From contig CANNAE010000008.1 in assembly GCA_947502505.1 (NCBI GenBank), positions 23,922 through 87,921 on the forward strand: 64,000 bases of DNA. The letters are read 5' to 3'. The DNA comes from an uncultured Planococcus sp. (lineage in GTDB: Bacteria > Bacillota > Bacilli > Bacillales_A > Planococcaceae). The notes beneath the pieces were generated by a model. It saw only the letters and a list, made by a program, of their open reading frames with translations, was not told the origin of the DNA and made no database searches. The position numbers and the translations under genes are program-made. Below, piece by piece: positions 55,788 to 64,000 of this stretch; position 1 is the stretch's first letter; every line of letters begins with the position of its first letter.

Positions 55788-57988
55788 GGTATAGCCCCTT
55801 TCCAGGCGGAGCGGAGCGTTTCGACCGATTCATCGATCCATACGGCTCCGTCTTCCCCTTTGACGATCATGCGATCACCCGTGACTTCACCGATTTTCCG
55901 TGCATCTTTCACTGTTTCCTCAAATGCTTGTGCTTGTTCAGGCGATACTGTCAGCAAAAAGCGTGACTGCGTTTCGCTGAATAATGCTGTTGTTTTCGAA
56001 CCTGTCAAAGTTACCTCAACACCCAGCCCATTGCCGAATGTTTTCTCAGCCAATGCTACTGCGACACCGCCCTCGGCTGTATCGTGCGCTGATTGGACCA
56101 AGCCTTGCTGGATCGCCGTAAGAATCTGTGATTGGCGTTGTGCTTCCACTTCCAAATCGATCGATGGCGCTTTGCCGAAAATGCGGCCTTCCACCATCTT
56201 CTGCAATTCACTGCCGCCGAATTCCGTCATGGTGCCGCCCACCAGGTAAACGAAATCACCTTGTTTCTTGGCATCCTGCGTCGTGACGTGCTTCAAATCT
56301 TCTACGAGGCCGACCAGCCCAATCGTCGGTGTCGGGTAAATTGCCGTCCCGCTCGTTTCATTATATAAGGAGACGTTTCCGCCGATGACCGGCGCATTCA
56401 ATTTCAAGCAAGCTGCGGACATGCCATCAGCCGCTTTTTCGAGCTGCCAGAAGATCTCCGGCTTTTCCGGATTCCCGAAATTCAGGCAATCCGTAATCGC
56501 AAGCGGGCGCCCGCCTGAAACGACAACATTGCGTGCCGCTTCTGCCACGGCAATCTTGCCGCCTGTTTCCGGATCCAGATAGATGTAGCGGGAGTTGCAG
56601 TCGGTTGTCATCGCAAGCCCTTTATTAGTGCCGCGCACGCGGATGACCGCAGCGTCAGATCCAGGCGAGACGACTGTGCTTGTACGCACTTGGTGGTCGT
56701 ATTGATTGTAGACCCATTCTTTTGATGCGATCGTCGGTTGCTTCAATAGCGACAATAAAGTCGACTGGTGGTCTTCCACTTTCGGCTCTTCGTTCGGCAA
56801 TTCCTGAAATTCTTTATAGTATTCCGGCACGCTAGATTTCTGGTGGTATACCGGCGCATCTTCTGCTAATGCATCGACCGGCACTTCCGCCACGATTTCG
56901 CCTTTATGCTTCAAGCGTAAAGTCGAATCGTCCGTTACCCGCCCGACTGTCACGGCATCCAGGCCGTATTTTTCGAACAGCTCGACGATTTCCGGTTCGC
57001 GCCCTTTTTGGACGACGATGAGCATGCGTTCTTGGGATTCCGACAGCATCATTTCGTAAGCCGTCATGCCCGTTTCACGCTGCGGTACGTGATCCAAATC
57101 CATTTCGATGCCGGATCCGGCTTTTGACGCCATTTCCGCTGAAGACGAGGTAAGCCCTGCTGCCCCCATATCCTGAATGCCGATCAGCGCATCGGATTTC
57201 ACGAGTTCCAGACATGCTTCGAGAAGCAATTTTTCCATAAATGGATCGCCCACTTGAACGGCCGGGCGTTTTTCATCGGATGAGTCCGTCAACTCTTCTG
57301 AAGCAAAAGTTGCGCCGTGGATGCCATCGCGGCCAGTTTTTGCACCGACGTACATGACTGGATTGCCGGTTCCTTTGGCGACGCCTTTTTGGATATCTTT
57401 ATGGTCGATCAAACCGACACACATCGCATTGACGAGCGGGTTGCCATCATACGAGGCATCGAATTGCACTTCGCCGCCCACTGTTGGGATGCCGATGCAA
57501 TTGCCGTACCCGGCGATTCCTGCAACGACTTCCTCGAACAAATATTTTACACGTGGCGTTTCAAGCTCACCAAAGCGCAAGGAATTCAACAGTGCAATTG
57601 GGCGTGCCCCCATGGAAAATACATCGCGGATAATGCCGCCAACGCCTGTTGCCGCGCCTTGATAAGGTTCGATGGCAGATGGGTGGTTATGCGACTCCAT
57701 CTTGAATACCGCAGCCTGGCCGTCGCCGATGTCGACAATGCCCGCGCCCTCTCCTGGCCCCTGCAATACGTGGTCGCCTTTAGTCGGGAATTTCGACAAT
57801 ACCGGCTTGGAGTTTTTATAGGAACAATGTTCAGACCACATGACAGAAAACAAACCGGTCTCCGTGTAATTCGGCGTTCTGCCTAAGATATCTTCCACCA
57901 TTTTGAACTCGGCGTCTGATAAGCCCATTTGCTGGTAGATTTTCTGTTCTTTAATCTGCTGTGTGTTCGGCTCAAGCGTGACTGACAT
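55763..57988 (-). CDS. purL: phosphoribosylformylglycinamidine synthase subunit II
   Basis: A 741-residue small-type FGAM synthase that works with PurS and PurQ. Landmarks: [18 protein letters not shown] near residue 50, the ATP/metal region [20 protein letters not shown] near residue 95, [16 protein letters not shown] and a second repeat of the fold with [10 protein letters not shown] near residue 545. Starts 17 bases inside the end of purQ with GGAGGGA upstream. Confidence 0.97.
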   Translation of the reverse strand: MSVTLEPNTQQIKEQKIYQQMGLSDAEFKMVEDILGRTPNYTETGLFSVMWSEHCSYKNSKPVLSKFPTKGDHVLQGPGEGAGIVDIGDGQAAVFKMESHNHPSAIEPYQGAATGVGGIIRDVFSMGARPIALLNSLRFGELETPRVKYLFEEVVAGIAGYGNCIGIPTVGGEVQFDASYDGNPLVNAMCVGLIDHKDIQKGVAKGTGNPVMYVGAKTGRDGIHGATFASEELTDSSDEKRPAVQVGDPFMEKLLLEACLELVKSDALIGIQDMGAAGLTSSSAEMASKAGSGIEMDLDHVPQRETGMTAYEMMLSESQERMLIVVQKGREPEIVELFEKYGLDAVTVGRVTDDSTLRLKHKGEIVAEVPVDALAEDAPVYHQKSSVPEYYKEFQELPNEEPKVEDHQSTLLSLLKQPTIASKEWVYNQYDHQVRTSTVVSPGSDAAVIRVRGTNKGLAMTTDCNSRYIYLDPETGGKIAVAEAARNVVVSGGRPLAITDCLNFGNPEKPEIFWQLEKAADGMSAACLKLNAPVIGGNVSLYNETSGTAIYPTPTIGLVGLVEDLKHVTTQDAKKQGDFVYLVGGTMTEFGGSELQKMVEGRIFGKAPSIDLEVEAQRQSQILTAIQQGLVQSAHDTAEGGVAVALAEKTFGNGLGVEVTLTGSKTTALFSETQSRFLLTVSPEQAQAFEETVKDARKIGEVTGDRMIVKGEDGAVWIDESVETLRSAWKGAIPCLLKSEA

Positions 57989-58655
57989 GCGATTCCCTCC
58001 ACTGTTTAACGATTGATCTGAATAATGGCAAACCGTCCGTTCCGCCGATCAAGTCGGAAACGGCGCGTTCCGGATGGGGCATCATGCCGAGCACATTGCC
58101 GCGTTCGTTGATAATCCCCGCGATGTTATTGCGGCTGCCGTTAAAATCTTCTGCGTAGGTGAAAACGATTTGGTTATTGTCTTGCAAATGCTGGTATGTC
58201 GCGTCGTCGCAGTAATAATTGCCTTCCCCGTGCGCGACCGGAATGCGGATTTCTTTGCCTTCTTTGTATTCGTTCGTGAATAGGGTGTTGGCATTCTCCA
58301 CTTTCAAGCTGACTGTGCCGCAAGTGAATTTCAAATTCTTATTGCGCATCAGCATGCCCGGGAGCAATCCCGCTTCCGTTAAGATCTGGAAACCATTGCA
58401 GACGCCAAGAACCGGTTTACCGGCTTCCGCTGCTTTACGCACCTCGTCCATGACACCTGAAAAACGGGCAATTGCGCCTGCGCGCAAATAATCCCCGTAC
58501 GAGAAACCACCCGGAAGCAAGATGCCGTCATAGCCGCTCAAGTCATGCGTGTCGTGCCAGACGTATTCCGCTTCTTCACCGAGTTCATCTTTGATGGCGT
58601 GGTACATATCCAAGTCACAATTCGACCCTGGGAAAACAATCACTGCGAACTTCAT
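57972..58655 (-). CDS. purQ: phosphoribosylformylglycinamidine synthase subunit I (glutaminase)
   Basis: A 227-residue class I glutamine amidotransferase feeding ammonia to PurL. The nucleophile is in [20 protein letters not shown] near residue 86, and the His-Glu pair in MMPHPERAV near residue 196. [13 protein letters not shown] starts the domain. It overlaps purS by four bases and purL by 17. Confidence 0.97.
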   Translation of the reverse strand: MKFAVIVFPGSNCDLDMYHAIKDELGEEAEYVWHDTHDLSGYDGILLPGGFSYGDYLRAGAIARFSGVMDEVRKAAEAGKPVLGVCNGFQILTEAGLLPGMLMRNKNLKFTCGTVSLKVENANTLFTNEYKEGKEIRIPVAHGEGNYYCDDATYQHLQDNNQIVFTYAEDFNGSRNNIAGIINERGNVLGMMPHPERAVSDLIGGTDGLPLFRSIVKQWRESHVSHA

Positions 58656-58906
58656 TGCGAGACAACCTCCTCGATTTCGTACCTGTAATCTTCAATCACC
58701 GTATTCGCCAGCATCCGGTTGCACAATTCATCGACCAAAGCATCGACATCGCGTTCGCTATCCCCAATGACCAACTCCAGATATTTACCGATCCGGACGT
58801 CCTGGACCTCGTCATAGCCCATTTTATGGAGCGATCCCATCACAGCGGAACCTTGTGGATCAAGTACACTTTCACGCAATGTCACATACACTTTTACTTT
58901 TTTCAT
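58652..58906 (-). CDS. purS: phosphoribosylformylglycinamidine synthase subunit PurS
   Basis: An 84-residue dimeric bridge between PurL and Pur[21 protein letters not shown] at the start and [15 protein letters not shown] match the family. GGAGGA precedes the ATG, and both ends overlap neighbours (one base with purC, four with purQ), the tightest packing in the operon. Confidence 0.96.
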   Translation of the reverse strand: MKKVKVYVTLRESVLDPQGSAVMGSLHKMGYDEVQDVRIGKYLELVIGDSERDVDALVDELCNRMLANTVIEDYRYEIEEVVSQ

Positions 58907-59619
58907 CAGTTTTGTCCTCCCAGTCGAGATAAAATGAGTTCATAAGCATCGGTCAAGTTGCCGAGGTTCCGGCGAAATACGTCTTTATCGAGTTTTTGTT
59001 TCGTTTCCTTGTCCCATAATCTGCATGTATCGGGTGAAATTTCGTCTGCCAAGAGGATGTCCCCATGTTCATCGCGGCCGAATTCGATCTTGAAATCGAC
59101 CAGGTCGACACCGATCTCTTGGAAAAAGCCGATCAATACCTCATTGACCTTTCGTGCCTTGTCTTTCAGGGAAGCTACTTCCTGTTCAGTCGCAAGCTCG
59201 AGCATGGCAACATGGTCATCCGTAATGAGCGGATCGCCAAGCGCGTCGTCTTTCAAATAAAATTCCACAACCGGCACTTCGATCGCCTTGCCTTCTTCAA
59301 GACCAAGCCGCTTCGCCATGCTACCGGCCACAATATTGCGGACGACCACTTCGATCGGGATGATACTGACAGCGCGCACCAATTGCTCGCTGTCGGACAA
59401 CTGCTTCACAAAATGGGAAGCGATGCCGTTTGCTTTTAATTTCTCAAACAGCAAAGAAGTGATTTGGTTGTTCAAACGCCCTTTGCCTGAAATCTCTTCT
59501 TTCTTCTCTCCGTTGAACGCAGTGGCGGAGTCTTTGTATTCTACCCAAAGAATGCCTTGCTCGTCCGTTTGATACAGACGCTTCGCTTTTCCTTCGTACA
59601 ATAGCTGAGCTTTTTCCAT
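58906..59619 (-). CDS. purC: SAICAR synthetase
   Basis: A 237-residue enzyme joining aspartate to CAIR with ATP. Landmarks: LLYEGKAKRLYQTDE at the start, EVVVRNIAAGS-like IEVVVRNIVAGSMAKRLG near residue 90, and DFKIEFGRDEHGDILLADEI near residue 175 followed by SPDTCRLWD. GGGGG lies eight bases before the ATG. It is 15 bases after purB. Confidence 0.97.
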   Translation of the reverse strand: MEKAQLLYEGKAKRLYQTDEQGILWVEYKDSATAFNGEKKEEISGKGRLNNQITSLLFEKLKANGIASHFVKQLSDSEQLVRAVSIIPIEVVVRNIVAGSMAKRLGLEEGKAIEVPVVEFYLKDDALGDPLITDDHVAMLELATEQEVASLKDKARKVNEVLIGFFQEIGVDLVDFKIEFGRDEHGDILLADEISPDTCRLWDKETKQKLDKDVFRRNLGNLTDAYELILSRLGGQN

Positions 59620-59634
59620 GATTGATGCCCCCGT

Positions 59635-60930
59635 TTAATTTAATCCAAGACGGTTGAAGATCATATCGACTTGCTGCAAGTGGTGGTTGTAATCAAAGCA
59701 ATCATCCAGCTCTTCTTTTGTCAGCTGTGAAGTGATCGTTTCGTTCGATTCGACGACTTTGCGGAAAGAAGTCTGCGTTTCCCACGCTTCCATCGCGCAA
59801 GGCTGTACAGTATCGTACGCCGCTTCGCGGGCCATCCCTTTATCAATCAATGTCAGGAGCACACGCTGCGAGTAGATCAACCCGAGAGTCGAATCCATAT
59901 TGCGCTTCATGTTCTCCGGGAACACCGTCAAGTTTTTGACGATATTGCCAAAACGGTTGAGCATATAGTTCAAGGCAATCGTCGCATCCGGCAAAATGAC
60001 ACGTTCTGCAGAGGAATGCGAGATATCGCGTTCATGCCATAATGAGACGTTCTCATAAGCAGTCATCATATATCCGCGGATCAAACGTGCTAGGCCGGTC
60101 ATATTTTCAGAACCGATCGGGTTGCGTTTATGCGGCATTGCTGACGATCCTTTTTGCCCTTTGGCAAAAAACTCTTCTACTTCGCGTGTTTCGGATTTTT
60201 GCAAACCGCGGATCTCTGTCGCGAACTTTTCGACTGATGAAGCGATCAAGGCAAGCGTGCTCATATATTGTGCATGGCGATCGCGCTGCAAAGTCTGTGT
60301 CGAGATGCGCGAGGCAGCGATGCCTAAGTTTTTGCATACATATTCTTCAACGAACGGATCGATATTCGCATAGGTCCCGACCGCGCCGGACATTTTGCCC
60401 GTTTCGATCGACTTCGCAGCCGCTTCAAAACGCTCTAGGTTACGCTTCATTTCTTCGTGCCAAAGCGCCAGTTTCAAGCCGAATGTCGTCGGTTCTGCGT
60501 GGACGCCATGCGTACGGCCCATCATGACCGTCATTTTATGTTCTTTCGCTTTATTCGCCAGGATGTCGATAAAGTTCGTCAAATCTTTGCGCAGGATTTC
60601 GTTCGCCTGCTTCAGTAGATAGGAAAGTGCCGTATCGACAACGTCTGTTGAAGTCAATCCGTAATGGACCCATTTACGCTCTTCTCCAAGTGTTTCGGAA
60701 ACGGCACGGGTGAAAGCCACGACGTCGTGGCGGGTTTCTTCTTCAATTTCCAGGATGCGGTCTACTGAAAACCCAGCATTTTCACGAATTTTCGCTACAT
60801 CTTGTTTCGGGATATCGCCGATTTCTGCCCAAGCTTCACAAGCAAGAATTTCAACTTCGAGCCAAGCCTGGTATTTGTTTTCTTCTGTCCAAATGGCACC
60901 CATTTCCGGGCGTGTATAACGTGCAATCAT
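59635..60930 (-). CDS. purB: adenylosuccinate lyase
   Basis: A 431-residue fumarase-superfamily enzyme acting twice: on SAICAR and on adenylosuccinate. Landmarks: [20 protein letters not shown] at the start, [13 protein letters not shown] near residue 140 with a catalytic His, and the family signature [20 protein letters not shown] near residue 262. ATG 60930 has GGAGGA ten bases upstream; an earlier in-frame start is in the purK spacer and is rejected. Confidence 0.97.
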   Translation of the reverse strand: MIARYTRPEMGAIWTEENKYQAWLEVEILACEAWAEIGDIPKQDVAKIRENAGFSVDRILEIEEETRHDVVAFTRAVSETLGEERKWVHYGLTSTDVVDTALSYLLKQANEILRKDLTNFIDILANKAKEHKMTVMMGRTHGVHAEPTTFGLKLALWHEEMKRNLERFEAAAKSIETGKMSGAVGTYANIDPFVEEYVCKNLGIAASRISTQTLQRDRHAQYMSTLALIASSVEKFATEIRGLQKSETREVEEFFAKGQKGSSAMPHKRNPIGSENMTGLARLIRGYMMTAYENVSLWHERDISHSSAERVILPDATIALNYMLNRFGNIVKNLTVFPENMKRNMDSTLGLIYSQRVLLTLIDKGMAREAAYDTVQPCAMEAWETQTSFRKVVESNETITSQLTKEELDDCFDYNHHLQQVDMIFNRLGLN

Positions 60931-60946
60931 ATTCAATATCCTCCAA

Positions 60947-62071
60947 TTATTCCGGCCAGATGCCGGATGCGTCGATTTCATTTAATGTTTGATCTATGTC
61001 GTTCGTCAAAATGGTTACATGCCCCATTTTGCGTTTATGCTTCGCTTCGTCCTTGCCGTATAGATGGATTGACCAGTCCGGGTAATGCGCGATCTTTGTC
61101 GTCAGCGGCGCTACATGCTCACCCAGTACATTCACCATGACAGCAGGGCTCCACAGCTTTGGCTCACGCAGCGGCCAGCCGCAAATGGCGCGGATATGCT
61201 GATGAAACTGCGAAATATTCGTTGCTTCGATTGAATAATGCCCTGAGTTATGAGGGCGCGGAGCCAGTTCGTTTACCATGATTTCTCCATCCGGCAAAAC
61301 GAACATTTCAACAGCTAAAGTTCCAATCATTTGCAGATGTTCGGCAATCGCTTCCGCAGCCTGTTTCGCTTTAACCAGCGTCTCTTCACTCACCCGTGCA
61401 GGAACAATGGTTTGGTGCAAGATATGGTGTTTATGGACATTCTCGCCAATCGGCAACAGTGCTGTTTCACCTAGCGTATTGCGCTGAATCACAACAGATA
61501 TCTCCATTGTAAAGTCTACAAACGCCTCCGCTACACAATCCCCATTTTGGAACAAAGGCTCAGCCTCTGCTAATTGCTTTTCGTTTTCTACAATTTGCTG
61601 GCCTTTGCCGTCATAACCGCCTCTAGCCGTTTTAACGACAAATGGATATTCCAGCTGGCCAATCTGCTCTTTCAACTCGCTGAAGGTAGAAGCTTCTATA
61701 TAATCCGCTACCGGCACTCCAGCCTTCCTGATGGCCTGCTTTTCAAAAATCCGGTTTTGTGTAATCCCAATCAGCTCTGCCCCTTGAGGCACATAGGCGA
61801 TCTCCGATAAATGACGAAGCCCTTCCACGTCAATATTTTCGAACTCATACGTGATGACGTCACTTACTTCCGCCAACTCTTCTAAAGCTTGTGCGTCATT
61901 AAATGGCGCAACAATCTGGATATCTGCCACTTGCCCGGTCGGGGAGTCCATACCTGGATCCAAGACGGCGATTTTAAAACCTGCTTCCTTCGCAGCTAAC
62001 GCCATCATGCGGCCCAATTGCCCTCCGCCGATAATTCCGATCGTTTGACCCGGTAAAATTGTTCTCGTCAC
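60947..62071 (-). CDS. purK: N5-carboxyaminoimidazole ribonucleotide synthase
   Basis: A 374-residue ATP-grasp enzyme making N5-CAIR from AIR and bicarbonate. Landmarks: [20 protein letters not shown] at the start, [14 protein letters not shown] near residue 147, and [24 protein letters not shown] block near residue 255 with NSGHYSIEA. The GTG start overlaps the purE stop by GTGA. Confidence 0.96.
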   Translation of the reverse strand: MTRTILPGQTIGIIGGGQLGRMMALAAKEAGFKIAVLDPGMDSPTGQVADIQIVAPFNDAQALEELAEVSDVITYEFENIDVEGLRHLSEIAYVPQGAELIGITQNRIFEKQAIRKAGVPVADYIEASTFSELKEQIGQLEYPFVVKTARGGYDGKGQQIVENEKQLAEAEPLFQNGDCVAEAFVDFTMEISVVIQRNTLGETALLPIGENVHKHHILHQTIVPARVSEETLVKAKQAAEAIAEHLQMIGTLAVEMFVLPDGEIMVNELAPRPHNSGHYSIEATNISQFHQHIRAICGWPLREPKLWSPAVMVNVLGEHVAPLTTKIAHYPDWSIHLYGKDEAKHKRKMGHVTILTNDIDQTLNEIDASGIWPE

Positions 62072-62556
62072 ACTAAATCACCCGAACTTTCCAACACAGC
62101 TTCTGCAGTCCGTTTGCGCCGTTCTTCCAAAGCACGCACTGCATCATTATCAACTGTTCCAAGAATCTGTGCTGCCAGGAGACCCGCATTGATCGCGCCG
62201 GCTTTCCCAATCGCAACAGTTGCAACCGGCACGCCGCCAGGCATTTGAACGATCGACAATAAGGAATCCATTCCATTTAATGCTTTTGACTGCACCGGAA
62301 CACCGATGACCGGCAAAGTCGTTTTTGCCGCCACCATCCCCGGCAGATGAGCAGCGCCGCCAGCTCCTGCAATAATGACATGCAAGCCTTTAGCGCGTGC
62401 CTCTTCCGCATAGCTGAACATAAGATCAGGCGTCCGATGGGCTGAGATCACCTTTTTTTCATAGCCGATCTCTAGTTCATCCAGCACATCGCAAGCATGT
62501 TTCATCGTTTCCCAATCACTCGAGCTTCCCATAATAATGCCGATTCGCGGATTCAT
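62068..62556 (-). CDS. purE: N5-carboxyaminoimidazole ribonucleotide mutase
   Basis: A 162-residue class I PurE converting N5-CAIR into CAIR. The [20 protein letters not shown] start, the [18 protein letters not shown] segment with the catalytic His near residue 42, and [15 protein letters not shown] near residue 65 are standard. First gene of the pur operon; GAGAGG lies eight bases upstream, and the leader holds a riboswitch and terminator. Confidence 0.97.
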   Translation of the reverse strand: MNPRIGIIMGSSSDWETMKHACDVLDELEIGYEKKVISAHRTPDLMFSYAEEARAKGLHVIIAGAGGAAHLPGMVAAKTTLPVIGVPVQSKALNGMDSLLSIVQMPGGVPVATVAIGKAGAINAGLLAAQILGTVDNDAVRALEERRKRTAEAVLESSGDLV

Positions 62557-62578
62557 TCAATAACCTCTCTTTCAAAAG

Positions 62579-62633
62579 TAAAAAGCCCTCAAATAAACTG
62601 CTCACATGACGTGAAAAGCAGTTTACTTAAGGA
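62579..62633 (-). terminator. riboswitch-controlled terminator in the pur leader
   Basis: On the minus strand a 16-pair stem (with three G-U pairs) ends AAACTGCT / AGCAGTTT around a loop and is followed by GCTTTTTAC. It lies between the purine aptamer and purE, the place expected for a guanine-dependent stop. Confidence 0.85.
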
Positions 62634-62706
62634 CTTTGATTCAACGAAAACATACGTGATGGCATAAAAAAGCACATCCTCCGTTATAAGTACCATAAGT
62701 TGCTTT

Positions 62707-62775
62707 CCCGCATAGTCCGGACATTTACGGTGTCCTGGTAGAGACGCAGAGGCCAATTCCTCTGCATATATGGGG
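62707..62775 (-). promoter_or_regulatory. purine riboswitch aptamer, guanine class
   Basis: Read on the minus strand the conserved core is complete: CCCCATATA at the P1/J1-2 end, GTCTCTACC, ACCGTAAATGTCC for P3, and GGACTATGCGGG closing P1. The base that pairs with the ligand (position 74 in the xpt numbering) is C in GACTATG, complement of the G at 62715, which selects guanine or hypoxanthine over adenine. A terminator follows, so binding should switch the pur operon off. Confidence 0.95.
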
Positions 62776-62786
62776 TTTCCTTATTA

Positions 62787-62815
62787 ATCATAACAAGATG
62801 ATTCAAGTGCGTCAA
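62787..62815 (-). promoter_or_regulatory. pur operon promoter
   Basis: On the minus strand TTGACG (62810-62815) and TATGAT (62787-62792) are exactly 17 bases apart, the best sigma-A match in the window. Transcription would start about 62780, just before the riboswitch aptamer. Confidence 0.85.
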
Positions 62816-62819
62816 TGGT

Positions 62820-62863
62820 AAAGTCGAACGATAAACAAAACACTTCTTTTAACGTTCGTGTTT
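62820..62863 (-). promoter_or_regulatory. two inverted PurR boxes upstream of the pur promoter
   Basis: CGAAC at 62825-62829 on the plus strand and CGAAC on the minus strand at 62854-62858 face each other with AT-rich arms; the gap between the 13-base boxes is about 18 bases. B. subtilis PurR binds such pairs (AWWWCCGAACWWT, 16-17 bases apart) upstream of pur genes when PRPP is low. Position just upstream of the -35 fits. The right box overlaps an AAAACAC/GTGTTTT stem that could end yebG transcription. Confidence 0.75.
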
Positions 62864-62878
62864 TTTACCCATCTTCTG

Positions 62879-63067
62879 TTATTTTTCGATTTTATTTCCT
62901 TTAAATTTGATAATCTGACGAACAGGAACGGGTTCTCCATTCACTTCTTCGAACAAAGGCTCTTCTTTTCGCCCAACAGCCATATACCCTTCCTGTTTCA
63001 TCCGGTCTAGGCAGTCTTCCATTGTTTCATCTTCCTGCACTTCAAACCAGATAGTCTTTTTACTCAT
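62879..63067 (-). CDS. yebG: NETI motif-containing protein (YebG)
   Basis: A 62-residue protein of the YebG family: [20 protein letters not shown] in pieces, the [15 protein letters not shown] middle part, and [12 protein letters not shown] at the end. Function unknown. It overlaps yebE by four bases (ATGA) and lies between yebE and purE as in B. subtilis, with PurR boxes just beyond its stop. Confidence 0.88.
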   Translation of the reverse strand: MSKKTIWFEVQEDETMEDCLDRMKQEGYMAVGRKEEPLFEEVNGEPVPVRQIIKFKGNKIEK

Positions 63068-63615
63068 TTAAACAATCTACCTCTTTTCACTTGTTTTACC
63101 CAGAAGCCGCCGTGTATCGTTTTCGGTTCGTAAGCGATAATGAAGGCTTTGGGATCTATTTCTTGAATAGTTTTATATAATTTCAACTCCATCTTCCGCG
63201 GAGTCAAAATTTGCATGGCCTGCCTGCCGCCATCTCTTCCATTCGCATCCCAATCTGTTACACCGTAGCCTTTTTCACGCAATTTTCGGGGGAGATAATC
63301 ACTTTCATCATTACTAATGACATTGACTGTTATATACCCAAGAGCCATTTTTTCCTCGATTTTGGAACCAATTACAACACCAGACCCATAACCAATTGCA
63401 TACGCAACCAAATTCTGAATCTGGTCCAGGTTATCCAAAACCAAACCAAGCCCTACTATATATATAACCACTTCCACCATGCTGACGAGCGCCGCCAAAT
63501 ATCGAAATCCTTTGAGCGTCATAATCATCCGCACAGTAAAGAAAGTGACATAGACGATATTGATCGAAAATATTATTATAACCATTAACCAGGGATTGAT
63601 ATCCAATTTGTGCAC
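63064..63615 (-). CDS. yebE: DUF2179 (UPF0316) membrane protein YebE
   Basis: A 183-residue protein with three N-terminal membrane helices (about residues 10-30, 38-60, 65-85: [56 protein letters not shown]) and a soluble DUF2179 domain at the end. Function unknown. The start is given as GTG 63615; a TTG at 63606 is better spaced from AAAGGG and is possible. It is the first gene after the rRNA operon terminator. Confidence 0.9.
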   Translation of the reverse strand: MHKLDINPWLMVIIIFSINIVYVTFFTVRMIMTLKGFRYLAALVSMVEVVIYIVGLGLVLDNLDQIQNLVAYAIGYGSGVVIGSKIEEKMALGYITVNVISNDESDYLPRKLREKGYGVTDWDANGRDGGRQAMQILTPRKMELKLYKTIQEIDPKAFIIAYEPKTIHGGFWVKQVKRGRLFK

Positions 63616-63710
63616 CCTTTCCTTCGCAATTAAACTTCATATTAGGTCAATCAAAGTGTGAATGCAAGAGGGAATAGACCTTGTTTCAGGAAAAATACAA
63701 ATGAATTCAA

Positions 63711-63750
63711 AAAAAGGCCATTACCGGAATGAACCGGTAACGGCCTTTCT
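63711..63750 (-). terminator. rRNA operon terminator
   Basis: AAAGGCC-TTACCGG / CCGGTAA-GGCCTTT with a six-base loop, followed on the minus strand by a T7 run. It lies just after the 5S gene. Confidence 0.92.
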
Positions 63751-63757
63751 ACTTGTT

Positions 63758-63873
<116 letters not shown>

Positions 63874-63932
63874 CTTTTGAGCTTGTTCGCTCAAAACTGG
63901 ATAAATCGACATTGAAAAACGTGTTCAGTTAT
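63874..63932 (-). other. 23S-5S spacer with processing stem
   Basis: The spacer is about 60 bases and holds TTTTGAGC/GCTCAAAA, a hairpin likely to take part in rRNA processing. No tRNA is present. Confidence 0.6.
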
Positions 63933-64000
63933 TGGTTAAGTCCTCGATCGATTAGTATTCGTCAGCTGCACGTGTCGCCACGCTTCCACCCCGAACCTAT
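63933..64000 (-). rRNA. rrl: 23S ribosomal RNA, 3' end (partial)
   Basis: The minus strand reads GGTTCGGGGTGGAAGCGTGG, CACGTGCAGCTGACGAATAC, TAATCGATCGAGGACTTAAC, the standard 3' end of Bacillales 23S rRNA. The rest lies beyond the window. Confidence 0.95.

Noticed and set aside
57317..57886. Open frame of 189 codons antisense to purL
   Set aside because: Shadow of purL; no ribosome binding site and no recognisable domain.

Overview
This window looks like a chromosomal segment of a Gram-positive, low-to-mid GC member of the Bacillales, most likely Planococcaceae (a Planococcus-like genus). That is inferred from protein similarity to Bacillus subtilis families, AGGAGG-type ribosome binding sites, frequent TTG/GTG starts, ATGA-type gene overlaps and gene order. 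The organism call is inference; no marker gene was searched against a database. The 23S fragment at the right edge is only 68 bases.

Layout. Positions 1-5.7 kb carry a cut-off gene, an SE1561-family small protein, a P1B-4 metal-efflux ATPase, a YihY/YtxH pair, an alanine/glycine:sodium symporter and YfkK, followed by two tandem foldback repeats. From 5.9 to 10.3 kb there are two leftward operons: a methyltransferase with an FAD monooxygenase, and psuK-psuG for pseudouridine breakdown, in which the kinase carries a DNA-binding domain. From 10.4 to 29 kb there is a mixed accessory stretch: two M29 aminopeptidases, MreBH, a carbonic anhydrase, PepF, methionine aminopeptidase, thiamine transporter ThiT behind a TPP riboswitch, an M20 deacylase, a secreted SGNH hydrolase, a YfmL-type RNA helicase, a drug exporter with a divergent TetR regulator, an amidase, and a tiny FbpA-like protein.

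From 29 kb to the right end nearly everything is transcribed leftward. Read from right to left, the order closely follows the B. subtilis chromosome: rRNA (23S-5S), yebE, yebG, purEKBCSQLFMNHD, yerA, yerB, yerC, pcrB, pcrA, ligA, yerH (camS), gatCAB, dgkB, rlmD. Differences visible here are a GNAT gene between purD and yerA, a thioredoxin-like gene plus about 0.9 kb of repeats between gatB and dgkB, and cydA-cydB-cydS with a NUDIX gene between dgkB and rlmD.

The pur operon encodes the whole route from PRPP to IMP plus PurB. Its leader shows two inverted PurR boxes, a sigma-A promoter, a guanine-class purine riboswitch aptamer and an intrinsic terminator in order, so both initiation and elongation are probably controlled by purine supply.

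No prophage, insertion sequence, CRISPR array, tRNA or integrated element was seen. The least explained parts are the intergenic repeats at 5.7-5.9 kb and 35.5-36.2 kb, the orphan methyltransferase/monooxygenase pair, and several perfect dyads sitting on promoters.
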